DNA from: Rhodospirillaceae bacterium
GTDB lineage: Bacteria; Pseudomonadota; Alphaproteobacteria; Rhodospirillales; Rhodospirillaceae
Reading direction: 5' to 3'
Assembly: GCA_004297485.1 (NCBI GenBank)
Contig: SCTM01000109.1
Location: 1 to 51,436 of the forward strand
DNA: 51,436 nucleotides
The notes under the pieces are model-generated. The model ran no database searches, had not been told where the DNA came from, and saw nothing but the letters and a program-made list of their open reading frames with translations. Position 1 is the first letter of the stretch, and every line of letters begins with the position of its first letter. Shown piece by piece: positions 17,117 through 26,317 of the stretch. Position numbers and translations under genes: made by a program.

Positions 17117-18553
17117 ATGGACGACGGCACGGACAAACGCGGCGGCAACATTGCTTCACCTGCTTCGGGCACGCCGGAGCCGGTGCCCGCGCGCGGCTTC
17201 CGCGCCTGGCTGCGCCGTGTCGAGACACTGTCGCCGGAAGAGTTGATGCCGCCGACGCTGATGGCCCGCGCCGGTCTTGCGATCGTGGTGCCGTTGATTC
17301 TCGTGCAGGTCATCTCGACCTATATCTTCTACGATAATCATATGTACACCGTATCGCGGCGTATGGCGTCCGGCCTTGCCGGCGACGTCGCCGCCGTGAC
17401 CGCTTTCCTGCGCGATCATCCGTCCGACGAGGATCAGGCCTGGATCGCCGAGAACGCGAAACGCACCATGGACCTGACAGTACATGTCGAGCACGGCGCA
17501 CGGCTTGCCGGCCCCGGCGTAGTCACGCGGTCCAAGGATGCCGACGATGCCCTCGAAGAGACCTTGTGGGATACGCTCCATAGTCCGTTTCTCGTCGACA
17601 TGACGTCCTACCGCACCGCCAAGCAGATATCGATCTTTGTCCAACTCCCCAGCGGTCTCTTGCATGTCCTTGCCCCCCGCAGCCGGATATTCACATCCAC
17701 TACTTATGTCTTTGTGATCTGGATGGTTGGCTCGTCACTCCTGCTGTTCGGCGTGGCCGCGGTGTTCCTGCGGGGGCAGGTGCAAAGCGTTCGACGTCTC
17801 GCCCAGGCCGCCGACGAGTTCGGCAAAGGGCGGGAAGTGCCCGATTTCCCGCCCGAAGGTGCGTTCGAGGTACGTCAAGTGGCGCGGGCGTTCAACATCA
17901 TGCGCAACCGCATCCGGCGGCAATTGGCCCAGCGCATGGAGATGCTCGCCGGTGTTTCTCACGATCTCCGCACCCCGCTGACTCGCATGAAGCTCCAGTT
18001 GGCTATGATGGGCGGCGCCCTCCCCGAGGACGTCACGGCGCTGCGAGACGACCTGAACGAGATGGAACGGATGCTCGACGCCTATCTCGCCTTCGCCCGT
18101 GGCGAAGGCAGCGAGGAGGCGACTGCCACCGATCTCACCGGCCTGTTGGAGACCATCGTCGCCCGGTTTCGCCGCGAAGGTGCTGTCGTCGGACTCACGG
18201 CGGACCATCTGCCCATGGGGATCAGGCTCAAGCCGACGGCCTTCGAACGCTGCCTCGGCAACCTGATCGCCAACGCGATCCGCCATGGAAGCGCCGTGGA
18301 CGTGAGCGCCCGTCGCGTTGCCCGTTCGATCGAGATTTATGTGGACGACGACGGGCCGGGAATTCCCGCAGCGAAGCGTGAAGAAGTGTTTCGCGCGTTC
18401 CATCGCCTGGAGCCGTCGCGCAACCCGCGAACAGGCGGAATCGGGTTAGGACTTACCGTGGCGCGCGATATCGTGCGCGGCATGGGCGGCGACATCATAC
18501 TGAGCGATAGCCCTCGGGGTGGCCTGCGCGCTACCGTAAGCATCCCGATTTAG
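17117..18553 (+). CDS. EnvZ-type sensor histidine kinase
   Basis: 478 aa. Two membrane segments (about residues 49-70 and 195-217) flank a periplasmic sensor domain of about 125 aa. A HAMP linker follows, then the H box GVSHDLRTPLTRMK with His282, N box NLIANAIRHG, G1 DDDGPGIP and G2 GIGLGLTVARD. This is the EnvZ class, partner to the upstream regulator. The signal is unknown. The Pro-rich N-terminal tail before the first helix is longer than in EnvZ. Confidence 0.93.
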   Translation: MDDGTDKRGGNIASPASGTPEPVPARGFRAWLRRVETLSPEELMPPTLMARAGLAIVVPLILVQVISTYIFYDNHMYTVSRRMASGLAGDVAAVTAFLRDHPSDEDQAWIAENAKRTMDLTVHVEHGARLAGPGVVTRSKDADDALEETLWDTLHSPFLVDMTSYRTAKQISIFVQLPSGLLHVLAPRSRIFTSTTYVFVIWMVGSSLLLFGVAAVFLRGQVQSVRRLAQAADEFGKGREVPDFPPEGAFEVRQVARAFNIMRNRIRRQLAQRMEMLAGVSHDLRTPLTRMKLQLAMMGGALPEDVTALRDDLNEMERMLDAYLAFARGEGSEEATATDLTGLLETIVARFRREGAVVGLTADHLPMGIRLKPTAFERCLGNLIANAIRHGSAVDVSARRVARSIEIYVDDDGPGIPAAKREEVFRAFHRLEPSRNPRTGGIGLGLTVARDIVRGMGGDIILSDSPRGGLRATVSIPI

Positions 18554-18600
18554 ACGCGAGCACAACTTGCTGGCCGACATAATGAGAAGGTAAAGCCGCA

Positions 18601-19128
18601 ATGCCGGGACCGCGCCAAGAGCATTTTCGCATGCTTGCCCTTTATAACCGGTGGGCGAATACGCAGCTTTACCAGGCCGCAATGCAATTGCCGCCGGAAC
18701 GAATCAAGGAAGATCGCGGCGCGTTTTTCAAATCCGTATTGGGCACGCTCAATCACCTGGTGGTTGCCGACAGAATATGGATGAGCCGCCTGGAAGGGAT
18801 GAGTCCGCGCGGCACACGCTTGGATGAAGTCCTATATGAAAACATGCAGGAGCTTCATGCGGCGCGACGGACGGAAGACCGGCGCATCATTACCTACGTG
18901 TTCAATCTGGAAGAGGGAAAAACAAGCGCGCCCCTTAGTTATCAAACGACAAGCGGCGCCCCGATGACAGAGCCGACGCATCATATACTGTCCCATTTCT
19001 TTAACCATCAGACCCACCATCGCGGACAAGCGCACGATCTGATCTGTCAGATTGCCGGCGCCGCGAAAACACCAGCCATCGATTTGCTTATCTATCAGCG
19101 CGCTGTCGCGAAGGACGATGCGCCCTAG
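18601..19128 (+). CDS. DinB family protein
   Basis: 175 aa four-helix bundle of the DinB/YfiT superfamily. Metal-ligand histidines are visible in LNHLVVADRIW and in ILSHFFNHQTHHRGQAHDLI, the usual three-His arrangement. Many DinB proteins are thiol-dependent transferases or hydrolases, but the substrate here cannot be predicted. It follows the kinase by 47 nt and faces the FkbM gene, which is convergent. Confidence 0.85.
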   Translation: MPGPRQEHFRMLALYNRWANTQLYQAAMQLPPERIKEDRGAFFKSVLGTLNHLVVADRIWMSRLEGMSPRGTRLDEVLYENMQELHAARRTEDRRIITYVFNLEEGKTSAPLSYQTTSGAPMTEPTHHILSHFFNHQTHHRGQAHDLICQIAGAAKTPAIDLLIYQRAVAKDDAP

Positions 19129-19137
19129 AGGCGCCGC

Positions 19138-19983
19138 TTAGCCGGACGTCACTCTGGCCATGACATTGAGGCTGGCACCCGACGGCACCATGCGATTCAA
19201 CACCGCCGCGTCCATCGCGATAGGAACGTCCGACGCGAGGGACCTCAGCGCATAGCCGTAAGACGTCAACAGCGCAATCAGACGCTCAAGGCTTTCCCCT
19301 TGCTCTTCCAAAATTTGCGGCGCGATCTCCATGATGATGACCGGATGAAACCGCGCCAAGGTCCGCGCCGCGCCGCGGAGGACATGGCATTCAAACCCAT
19401 CCACATCCAGTTTGATAAAATCGACCCGCGCAAGGTTCAACGCATCGACGATCTGATCCAGCGGCAGACCGCGCGCGCCTTCCGTGGACATCAACTGGCC
19501 GAGGTGAGTCTCGTGTGCCCCGGGTTCCGCGCCCAGCGGCCAACTGGCATAGATCGCAGCCGGAACATTGTCAGCACAATCGAGCAGCATGACTTGACGC
19601 GCGTCGACCCGGCTGGCCAGATCCGGGTTCAGCGCAAGATTGGCGCACAGTTTACGGTAGGCGAATTGAGTCGGCTCGAACGCGATCACTTTTCCACCGG
19701 GGCCGACCGCGCGGGCGAAGTGCAATGTATGGGCGCCGATGTTGGCGCCAATGTCGAGCACGACATCATCGGGGCTGATCAGGTGCGTGTAGGCGGCAAG
19801 CGTCGCCGGCTCAAAGGCGCCAAGAAGGTAAATCGCAAAATCGATTCCTTCGCGCAGATCCAAGTGCCAGCGGATCGACCGTCGCGTGACGTCGGCCTGC
19901 GCGTCGTAGCCCGCAACCTTGCGCAGCAACATCACCACCGCTTGTGCGGCCCGGGCAAGCGCAATCTTATGCCGCGTTCTCAA
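19138..19983 (-). CDS. FkbM family methyltransferase
   Basis: 281 aa SAM-dependent methyltransferase. Motif I is VVLDIGANIGAHTLHF, the acidic residue for the ribose is in VIAFEPT, and FIKLDVDGFECHVLRG is the FkbM signature. FkbM enzymes often O-methylate sugars or polyketides. The start is TTG 19983 with an AAAAGGG motif about 9 nt upstream. It is divergent from the large membrane protein gene with only 44 bp between starts. The neighbours suggest modification of a surface glycan. Confidence 0.85.
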   Translation of the reverse strand: MRTRHKIALARAAQAVVMLLRKVAGYDAQADVTRRSIRWHLDLREGIDFAIYLLGAFEPATLAAYTHLISPDDVVLDIGANIGAHTLHFARAVGPGGKVIAFEPTQFAYRKLCANLALNPDLASRVDARQVMLLDCADNVPAAIYASWPLGAEPGAHETHLGQLMSTEGARGLPLDQIVDALNLARVDFIKLDVDGFECHVLRGAARTLARFHPVIIMEIAPQILEEQGESLERLIALLTSYGYALRSLASDVPIAMDAAVLNRMVPSGASLNVMARVTSG

Positions 19984-20027
19984 GGCACGGCCCTTTTCGA
20001 CGATAGGGATTTGTATGAGGGAACCAT

Positions 20028-22316
20028 ATGGACACGCCGGTTGTAGCGAATCCGGACGAGCATAGTATACTTAAAATCGCGAATCCTGAGTTAGAGACAC
20101 CCTCACCCCACATGAATAATTCCCGGGCAACGTGGCTAACAATTGCGCCTGTGCTGGTGGTGATCCTCTGGCTCGCGGCCATTGGCGCGGAAATCGCTGT
20201 TATCGCCTTCCACACGACCACGCCACCATTTTACGACGCCTTGTCCTATGTCGATAAGGCCCGGAATTTCTGGAGCGGACTCAGCCACGGCGCTCTTGTA
20301 AACCCACTGAATGTTCCGCCGACCATTCGGCCGCCGGGAACCATATTGCTCGCATACCCGTTCGGATACACGCCGGCCTTTCAATGGTTCTACTTCCGTC
20401 TGGCTTATGTTCCCCTGGTGCTTCTCGCTGGCGCGGTCTACGTCGCGGGATTCGCGTCGGCCTCATCGCGAGCGACCCAATGGCTCCTCGCGTCCATGGC
20501 GCTCGCTCTGGCGGGCATGCCGGCCTTCTACCAATTTCAACCGTCCGAAAATCTCGCCTTCCAAATAAATTGGCGCAGCGTTCTGGGGCATGTGGACAGC
20601 TACCTGGCTGGGATGGCGGCCATCGCCATGGCGAGTGCGATACGCAGCGTGCACCTCAGGTCGGCCGGATGGGCAATTGGCGCGGCGATCATGGCGGCAT
20701 TCTGCCTGTTCATAAAACCTTCGGGCTTACTGGTCATGGCCGCGGTCGGCGTCGGCTGGGTCATTCTGGCGGGGTTCGATCTGCACTGGAACATCGGGAA
20801 AATCCGCCGCGATGCGGCGATCCGCGGATTCGTCGTCAAAAGCTTGGGCGGCGGCGCGGTCGTCTATGGGCTTGCGGTCGTGGCGGCATTTCATTCCGCA
20901 TATCTTTCCCCGGCCAACATGGCCTATGGCGACCGGGCGCTGGCCGTCCTGCGGACCGAGTACCATGCGCCGTGGAGCGCTGACTTGCTGACGTTGATGC
21001 TCCACGACAACCTGGGTCTTGTCGTTCCCGTCGGGATTTTTCTCGGGCTGTTTGCGGCTCTGAAGCGCGAGCGGGGCGCAGCCGCAACCGCGAGCTTCTG
21101 CATCGTCGCGGGCCTATGGTTATTGACCGTAAAATCCGATCCGAGCGAAATGCGATACTTCGTGCCCTTTGCCGCCATGGGATTCGTCGCCCTCGTGCCG
21201 ACCCTTCTGGCGCACGCTGAGCGGATGACGCAGCACCTAGTTTATACTGGCGCAACGCTGGGAATGGCTCCTCCTCTGGCGATAGCGATTCTGCTGGCCC
21301 TGCCCCATCCCCTGCCAGCGTGGCAACGTGCCGCCGGGATCAGCGTGCCAGACGATGCCTACAAAGCCGAAGGCGATCTTGCCGCCGATCTGATCTCGGA
21401 ACTCCAAGCCGTCGGCGTGAAGCAGGTCAGCGTCTATCAATTCGCCAACACGCCCGCGTTGTACAGCTTTGCGGCGGTCTTGGGCTATCGCGGGCACCTG
21501 ACGGAATCGCCGCCGCAGGCACAGGTGATGTTGCCGATCGATTGGGAACACCCGAGCGCATTCCGGTTCGATCAGATCCGGCAGGCCGACTATGTAGCGT
21601 TCGAGCCGATCCGCGACGAGCGGGCACGCGCAGAAGCTCTCGCCCCACACGTCGTCCCCGACTTCTGGGCGGAAACCAGACTGATGAACGCATGGTTTTC
21701 CAGCTTGACGGAGGCCGACGGCGTAAAGCGCGTTTCGGAAATCGGCATACGCCTCTTGCGCGTCATGGACCCAACGCTCCTTGAGGCGTCGTTGATGCGA
21801 TTGCAGGCGGACTATGTCTGGCCGGCACCATTTTACGCCGTCAATCCGCTGCGGTGGTGGTCCGAAGGAGAAATCGCGCAGCTTCGCAGCGACCGGCCGG
21901 CCGCCGCCGTCGACATCGACTTCCAGCCAGCAATGCCCGTTAGCACAGCGGTTGCGATCCCTACCGTGCATCTTTATGCAACGCAGATCGATCACTTTGA
22001 CAATGGCCTGGAGGCGAAGTTCTGGGCCCAGGTACGCAACCCCGTCTCGATGACAGGCTGGTATCTGTTCGCGCACTTGGTCAACGCAAACGGCGAGATT
22101 CTCACGAGCACCCAGGCTACGCTGGAGACGCCACCGACAGCGGAACGAAACATCCATTACTATACCCTCGACTTCCCGAACCGGCCCGAGGGTGCCGTGG
22201 CAGTTGCATTTGGATTCTACCGGCCCGAGAAAAGCATTGCGACATTTCTCAACGCGGACAGCGGCCGCCGGGATTGGAATGGGCAGCGAGTGCTGCTGCC
22301 CATTCCGAATCCTTAG
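20028..22316 (+). CDS. Large polytopic membrane protein, probable GT-C type glycosyltransferase
   Basis: 762 aa. About ten hydrophobic segments lie in residues 35-425, beginning with IAPVLVVILWLAAIGAEIAV, followed by a largely soluble C-terminal domain of about 330 aa. This is the architecture of GT-C enzymes (ArnT/PMT-like), which use polyprenyl-phosphate sugars on the periplasmic side. The loop after the first helix contains PFYDALSYVDKARNFW with an Asp, where GT-C enzymes keep catalytic acidic residues. ATG 20028 is chosen because GAGGGA lies 6 nt upstream; ATG 20112 is possible. A nearby GT2 domain could make its donor. The family is not recognised with certainty. Confidence 0.65.
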   Translation: MDTPVVANPDEHSILKIANPELETPSPHMNNSRATWLTIAPVLVVILWLAAIGAEIAVIAFHTTTPPFYDALSYVDKARNFWSGLSHGALVNPLNVPPTIRPPGTILLAYPFGYTPAFQWFYFRLAYVPLVLLAGAVYVAGFASASSRATQWLLASMALALAGMPAFYQFQPSENLAFQINWRSVLGHVDSYLAGMAAIAMASAIRSVHLRSAGWAIGAAIMAAFCLFIKPSGLLVMAAVGVGWVILAGFDLHWNIGKIRRDAAIRGFVVKSLGGGAVVYGLAVVAAFHSAYLSPANMAYGDRALAVLRTEYHAPWSADLLTLMLHDNLGLVVPVGIFLGLFAALKRERGAAATASFCIVAGLWLLTVKSDPSEMRYFVPFAAMGFVALVPTLLAHAERMTQHLVYTGATLGMAPPLAIAILLALPHPLPAWQRAAGISVPDDAYKAEGDLAADLISELQAVGVKQVSVYQFANTPALYSFAAVLGYRGHLTESPPQAQVMLPIDWEHPSAFRFDQIRQADYVAFEPIRDERARAEALAPHVVPDFWAETRLMNAWFSSLTEADGVKRVSEIGIRLLRVMDPTLLEASLMRLQADYVWPAPFYAVNPLRWWSEGEIAQLRSDRPAAAVDIDFQPAMPVSTAVAIPTVHLYATQIDHFDNGLEAKFWAQVRNPVSMTGWYLFAHLVNANGEILTSTQATLETPPTAERNIHYYTLDFPNRPEGAVAVAFGFYRPEKSIATFLNADSGRRDWNGQRVLLPIPNP

Positions 22317-22331
22317 GGATGGATTGACGTC

Positions 22332-23102
22332 TTATCCGGTCTTTTCAAAAACGACGAACAACCGGAATGCGGCCAGGCGGCCGACAATGGGCGCCAGCAG
22401 ATCTTCGGCCCACAGCAGCGGCGCGACCAGCCATTGGGGAATCGCACACCAGGATTTGAATCCCCCGGACAGCGGATAGGCCAGGAGACTCAACCAAGTG
22501 CACCGCGTCAGTCTTAGGTTCGGGAACGCCGCAGCGAGCCGCGACCGGTGCCGGCCCACAAGCAGCGTCGGGATCGCCTGGTTGGCCGCGAACGGATCGC
22601 GTACCGTCGAGGGTTGTCCCTGGCGCAACGGATCGGCACCGAGGTCGACAGGCTCCTCATGGATGAAGTTGTAAAACAACCAACTCACCGGCGTAATTGC
22701 CGGCTCAACCATGATCAGCCGCCCGCCGGGCTGCAGGACACGCAAAGCCTCGGCCAGAAAATAGCGCGGGTATTCGATATGGTGCAGCACGTCGAACATC
22801 ACGATATTGGCGAAACGCGCAGCCGCGAATGGCAAGCGCTGAGCGTCGGCGACCAGATCGAGCCAGGGCGCGGCGATGACATCGGTCGTGATGGTATCGG
22901 GCGCGAATTCCTTGAAAATTCCGGTCCCGCCGCCAATCTCCAGCGTCGTGCCTGGATTGCATGCCGCCCGCATGCGCGCATAAAGGTGATGGTAGATATG
23001 ACGCAACACAGGCTTTTCCCGCCAGAGCCGGTCGCGCGCCGCCATGCGGCCATCGATGGCTCCCACCACTGCGACACCTTCACTTTTGTCGACAGCCGTC
23101 AC
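22332..23102 (-). CDS. Class I SAM-dependent methyltransferase
   Basis: 256 aa. Motif I is LEIGGGTGIFKEF (about residues 53-65); ADAQRLPFA and MFDVLHHIEYPRYFLAEALR match the UbiE/methyltransf_11 class. LRVLQPGGRLIMVEP is the post-I strand region. It starts with a GTG that abuts the stop of the upstream fused gene (TAAGTG), so the two are one operon. The substrate is unknown; a glycan or lipid intermediate is likely from context. Confidence 0.83.
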   Translation of the reverse strand: MTAVDKSEGVAVVGAIDGRMAARDRLWREKPVLRHIYHHLYARMRAACNPGTTLEIGGGTGIFKEFAPDTITTDVIAAPWLDLVADAQRLPFAAARFANIVMFDVLHHIEYPRYFLAEALRVLQPGGRLIMVEPAITPVSWLFYNFIHEEPVDLGADPLRQGQPSTVRDPFAANQAIPTLLVGRHRSRLAAAFPNLRLTRCTWLSLLAYPLSGGFKSWCAIPQWLVAPLLWAEDLLAPIVGRLAAFRLFVVFEKTG

Positions 23103-24581
23103 TTAGAACGCCTTCAGCTTACGCCAGGCAAAGAGCACCATGCGGGCCAGCAACCAACCGTGGCGAAAGCGGGAAATCTGCGTTTCGCCGTAGGAGCGGT
23201 TAGCATAGTGGATGGGAAGCTCGACAATTTTCAGGCTCAGCTTTGCCGCGCCAAACAGCAAATCGAAATCGCCGAAGGGATCGAAATCGCCGAAATAGCG
23301 GCGATTTGCGACGATCTTCTCATAGTCGCGGCGCCACAGCACTTTTGTACCGCACAGCGTGTCGGTGAATCGCTGGTTCAGCAGGTATGAGAAAAGAATG
23401 GCGAAGGCGCGATTGGCGAGATTATTGAGCGGGCGCATCGCCGCCCCCGCCATGGGATAGACCAATCGCGTTCCGTTGATGAATTCGCCGCGCCCCGTGA
23501 TCAGGGCATTGTAGAATTTCGGCAAGCTTTCCGGCGGGACCGTCAAGTCGGCGTCGAGAATCATCAGCACGTCGCCACGGGCGGCGGCGAGGCCTTTGCG
23601 AACCGCGTCGCCTTTTCCCTTGCCGTCCTGCCGGAACACTTTGATATCCCGATCGGGATACGCGTCCCGGACGCGCTCACATTCCTCGAATGTGCCGTCG
23701 CGGCTATGGCCCTCGACAAAAATAATCTCCACGTCAGGCACGAACATGGGCAAGCGGTGCACAACGTTCTCAATATTGCCGCGCTCATTACGGCACGGCA
23801 CCACCACCGTCGCGGAATACGATTGCGGGACCGTTTGCAGGCGAGTCTGGGGACGAGCGACAACATAATTCCGCAGACAAAGACGGCGCACCACCGGCAG
23901 CGGTGCAATCAGCCGATTGACGAGGGGGCCGAGACCAAACAGCCGCTTTGGCAGGAGTTGCCGCCAGTCCTTCCCGACGACCTCGTAATCCGCCAATGAC
24001 AGGAGATTGGCAATGTCGGCCGTGGAAAGATAGTTCATGCTGATCTGCGGCATTTTCTGGCCCAACATCTCGGCGAGCCGCAGCAACGGTTCCCAGATGT
24101 GGGAATAGTAGGCCACGATCAATCGCGTGCTCGGCGTAGCAAAGCGGTGCAGGAGCTTGAGAAATGTATCGCAGTCCTCAATCAAGCCGATGGTATCGGC
24201 AAGAATGATGAAATCGAACGGGCCATCAATGCGCCGCAGCACGGCCGGGTCCTCGGCATTGCCGGCGTGCCATTCGAAGGCGGGATAGTTGGCACGTGCC
24301 GCCCGGATCATTTCAGGACTGAGGTCCACCCCGACGGCACGAGACGGTGCAAGCGTCGCCAGTAGGTGGCCGTCGCCGCAACCGATCTCCAGCACCCGCG
24401 CGCCCGGCGGAACGAGAAATCGCATGTAGGCGTGATCGGTGTCGTAGAAATATCTGTTGCGCACCACCCAGCGCTGCCGCTCCGGAGCGATGCGGTCGAA
24501 CAGCACGCGAATCTCCTGCTGTCGCAGCGACAGTGGTGGCGTCGACGTGTTTTGCTCAACCGGTGCCGATTGCATCGTCAT
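23103..24581 (-). CDS. Fused SAM methyltransferase and GT2 glycosyltransferase
   Basis: 492 aa with two domains. Residues about 20-240 form a methyltransferase (RVLEIGCGDGHLLATL at 62-77, VGVDLSPEMI). Residues about 256-492 form a GT2 domain of the dolichol-phosphate mannosyltransferase type: TVVVPCRNERGNI, EIIFVEGHSRDGTF, KGKGDAVRKGLAAARGD and ILDADLTVPP with the DAD metal motif at 343-345. DPM1-like GT2 enzymes transfer a sugar to polyprenyl phosphate, which is the donor for GT-C enzymes such as the one likely encoded at 20028-22316. The downstream methyltransferase is translationally adjacent. Confidence 0.87.
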   Translation of the reverse strand: MTMQSAPVEQNTSTPPLSLRQQEIRVLFDRIAPERQRWVVRNRYFYDTDHAYMRFLVPPGARVLEIGCGDGHLLATLAPSRAVGVDLSPEMIRAARANYPAFEWHAGNAEDPAVLRRIDGPFDFIILADTIGLIEDCDTFLKLLHRFATPSTRLIVAYYSHIWEPLLRLAEMLGQKMPQISMNYLSTADIANLLSLADYEVVGKDWRQLLPKRLFGLGPLVNRLIAPLPVVRRLCLRNYVVARPQTRLQTVPQSYSATVVVPCRNERGNIENVVHRLPMFVPDVEIIFVEGHSRDGTFEECERVRDAYPDRDIKVFRQDGKGKGDAVRKGLAAARGDVLMILDADLTVPPESLPKFYNALITGRGEFINGTRLVYPMAGAAMRPLNNLANRAFAILFSYLLNQRFTDTLCGTKVLWRRDYEKIVANRRYFGDFDPFGDFDLLFGAAKLSLKIVELPIHYANRSYGETQISRFRHGWLLARMVLFAWRKLKAF

Positions 24582-24621
24582 GAGATATGGTGACCGAGAA
24601 GCCCGCCCCTAGTGATCCGCC

Positions 24622-24677
24622 GGTTAGCGAATGTCAAATCCGCTCCACGCGTGGTCCGAAGCCGATGTTAGCTGGAA
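24622..24677. repeat. REP-like palindromic element
   Basis: The centre CCACGCGTGG (24645-24654) is a perfect palindrome. The flanks pair imperfectly out to about 24624 and 24675. The left arm, around AGCGAATGTCAAATCCGCTC, is nearly identical to the arms at 25390-25418 and 26318-26346. It lies in the gap between the COQ9/TetR-like gene and the fused glycosyltransferase gene. Confidence 0.65.
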
Positions 24678-24706
24678 TCGCGACGCACCGGGACCCAAGA
24701 AATGAT

Positions 24707-25363
24707 TCAGGCTGACGCCGCTTCAGCAGCGCGGCGGCGTCCGGCAGGCAAGAACCGCGCGAGACGTTCCGCCTGGCCGAGGGCACGGTCCAGGGCAGCC
24801 ATGGTTTTGGCCATGTCGGAGCTGTCGTCATTCATCCAGGCGCGCAGCGTGACGAGGCATACGCCCTTAAGACCCTGGATGCGCAGGCACCCGACGAGGC
24901 CATCGGCGGGAATATCGCTGGCGGCCAGCATGGCCGCCAATGCCCGGCGCAGGCGCAGGCCGGCGAGCGCCATCGCCACCGGATCGCGGGCAACACCGAC
25001 GATCACCGCCCGCGAGCCGGCGCGGTGGCGATTGAGGACATCGAAACGTCGCATGATGATTTCGAAAAGGCGGTCACGGGGTTTATCCCGCGGATCGGGC
25101 ATGCGCACCGGTCCCAAAGTCTGTTGATCGATACGGTCGAGGTACCGGGCGAGCAGACAATGCTTGGTCGGTGTGAGCACAAGCACGTCGCCGAACTCGA
25201 GGCCGGCCCGCGCCGCCACACCCGCCAGGGTCAGGGCACGCCAACCGAGGGCGGCGGCTTCATCGAGCGCCGCATCAATAACGCGGTCGAGCGCACCGGG
25301 TCGCGCTTTCGGTCCCGGCGATGCCGTGGGCGTTGTCTTTGCAGTGCGTGGCTTGCGGGGCAT
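24707..25363 (-). CDS. TetR-like N terminus with COQ9-like C terminus
   Basis: 218 aa. The N-terminal part after a basic tail (PRKPRTAKTT) is a TetR-type three-helix DNA-binding domain (DRVIDAALDEAAALGWRALT, LAGVAARAGLEFG). The C-terminal segment (LKGVCLVTLRAWMNDDSSDM, AKTMAALDRALGQAERLA) resembles COQ9, the lipid-binding ubiquinone accessory protein, which itself has a TetR fold. Either a regulator or a ubiquinone-biosynthesis helper is possible; ubiK in the same gene cluster favours the latter. It lies downstream of proC on the same strand. Confidence 0.72.
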   Translation of the reverse strand: MPRKPRTAKTTPTASPGPKARPGALDRVIDAALDEAAALGWRALTLAGVAARAGLEFGDVLVLTPTKHCLLARYLDRIDQQTLGPVRMPDPRDKPRDRLFEIIMRRFDVLNRHRAGSRAVIVGVARDPVAMALAGLRLRRALAAMLAASDIPADGLVGCLRIQGLKGVCLVTLRAWMNDDSSDMAKTMAALDRALGQAERLARFLPAGRRRAAEAASA

Positions 25364-25389
25364 GTGCCTCTTTCTCCCACGAATGCTTC

Positions 25390-25418
25390 GGTAGCGAGTG
25401 TCAAATCCGCTCCGCTAG
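25390..25418 (+). repeat. REP-like half-element, left of proC
   Basis: This 29-nt arm matches the reverse complement of 26318-26346 at 27 of 29 positions. The core is AGTGTCAAATCCGCTCCGCT. It lies 27 nt upstream of the COQ9/TetR-like start and 64 nt past the proC stop. Confidence 0.75.
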
Positions 25419-25481
25419 GAGGATGCTTTCATCGCCCTGCGGCGGAATCAAGGCGAATGGCCCACGCCGAATGACCTAGAC

Positions 25482-26300
25482 CTAGCCTGCGAGTTCCCTA
25501 GACCGGGCCGCAGCCGCAGCAACAGCGCGGGAAAACAACCGCATCAGCCCGTTCTCACCCATGAGCACCTCCAGCGCGGCGGCTGTGGTTCCGCCCGGGC
25601 TGGTGACATTGCGCCGCAGCGTTTCCGGCGAATCCGGCATCTGTTCGAGCATGGCGCCGGCCCCGGCAATTGTGGCGTGCGCCAGCCGCGCGGCCAGGTC
25701 AGGCGCAAGACCGGCCTCTACGCCCGCCGCCGTCAACGCTTCGGCGAAGAGAAACACGTAGGCCGGACCGCTGCCCGAGACGGCGGTCACCGCATCCATG
25801 TGCGCCTCGTCGGTGATCCAGGCAACCGCGCCGACAGCGGACATCAGCGTGTTGCAAATCTTGCGCTGAAGTTCCGAGACCGTAGGCGGCGCATAGAGCA
25901 CAGTCATCGCCTTGCCTACGGCGGCCGGCGTATTCGGCATGGCACGAACCACGTCTGCGGCCGGGCCGAGACGACTGCGAATGCCATCCGTGGTCTTTCC
26001 GGCAATCACCGATAGAAACACGGGCCGGTCGGCGACAAAGCGGCGATAGGCTGGCAGAGCCTGATCAACAATCTGTGGCTTGATCGCGAATACGATCACG
26101 TCGGGCCGAAAGTCCTTGGGCACATCTTCGATGGTCGGCACCGTGGTCAGAGCCGGATGCGCGCTGCACGGCGCGACGGCCACGCGGCCGGCCGGCTCCA
26201 CCACCATCACATCGACCGGGTTCACGCCGCGCTTGAACCACCCATCAAGCAGCGCGCCGCCCATTTTGCCGGAACCAACGAGGAGTATCGTGCCTTGCAT
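25482..26300 (-). CDS. proC: Pyrroline-5-carboxylate reductase
   Basis: 272 aa. ProC reduces pyrroline-5-carboxylate to proline with NAD(P)H in the last step of proline synthesis. The Rossmann motif is ILLVGSGKMGGALLDGW, followed by VFAIKPQ and RAMPNTPAAVGKAMT. The C-terminal dimer domain has ITDEAHMDAVTAVSGSGPAY and VTSPGGTTAAALEVL, the ProC signature. It starts at ATG 26300 and is bracketed by inverted REP-like arms at 25390 and 26318. Confidence 0.95.
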   Translation of the reverse strand: MQGTILLVGSGKMGGALLDGWFKRGVNPVDVMVVEPAGRVAVAPCSAHPALTTVPTIEDVPKDFRPDVIVFAIKPQIVDQALPAYRRFVADRPVFLSVIAGKTTDGIRSRLGPAADVVRAMPNTPAAVGKAMTVLYAPPTVSELQRKICNTLMSAVGAVAWITDEAHMDAVTAVSGSGPAYVFLFAEALTAAGVEAGLAPDLAARLAHATIAGAGAMLEQMPDSPETLRRNVTSPGGTTAAALEVLMGENGLMRLFSRAVAAAAARSRELAG

Positions 26301-26317
26301 AATACCTCAGCATAGCA

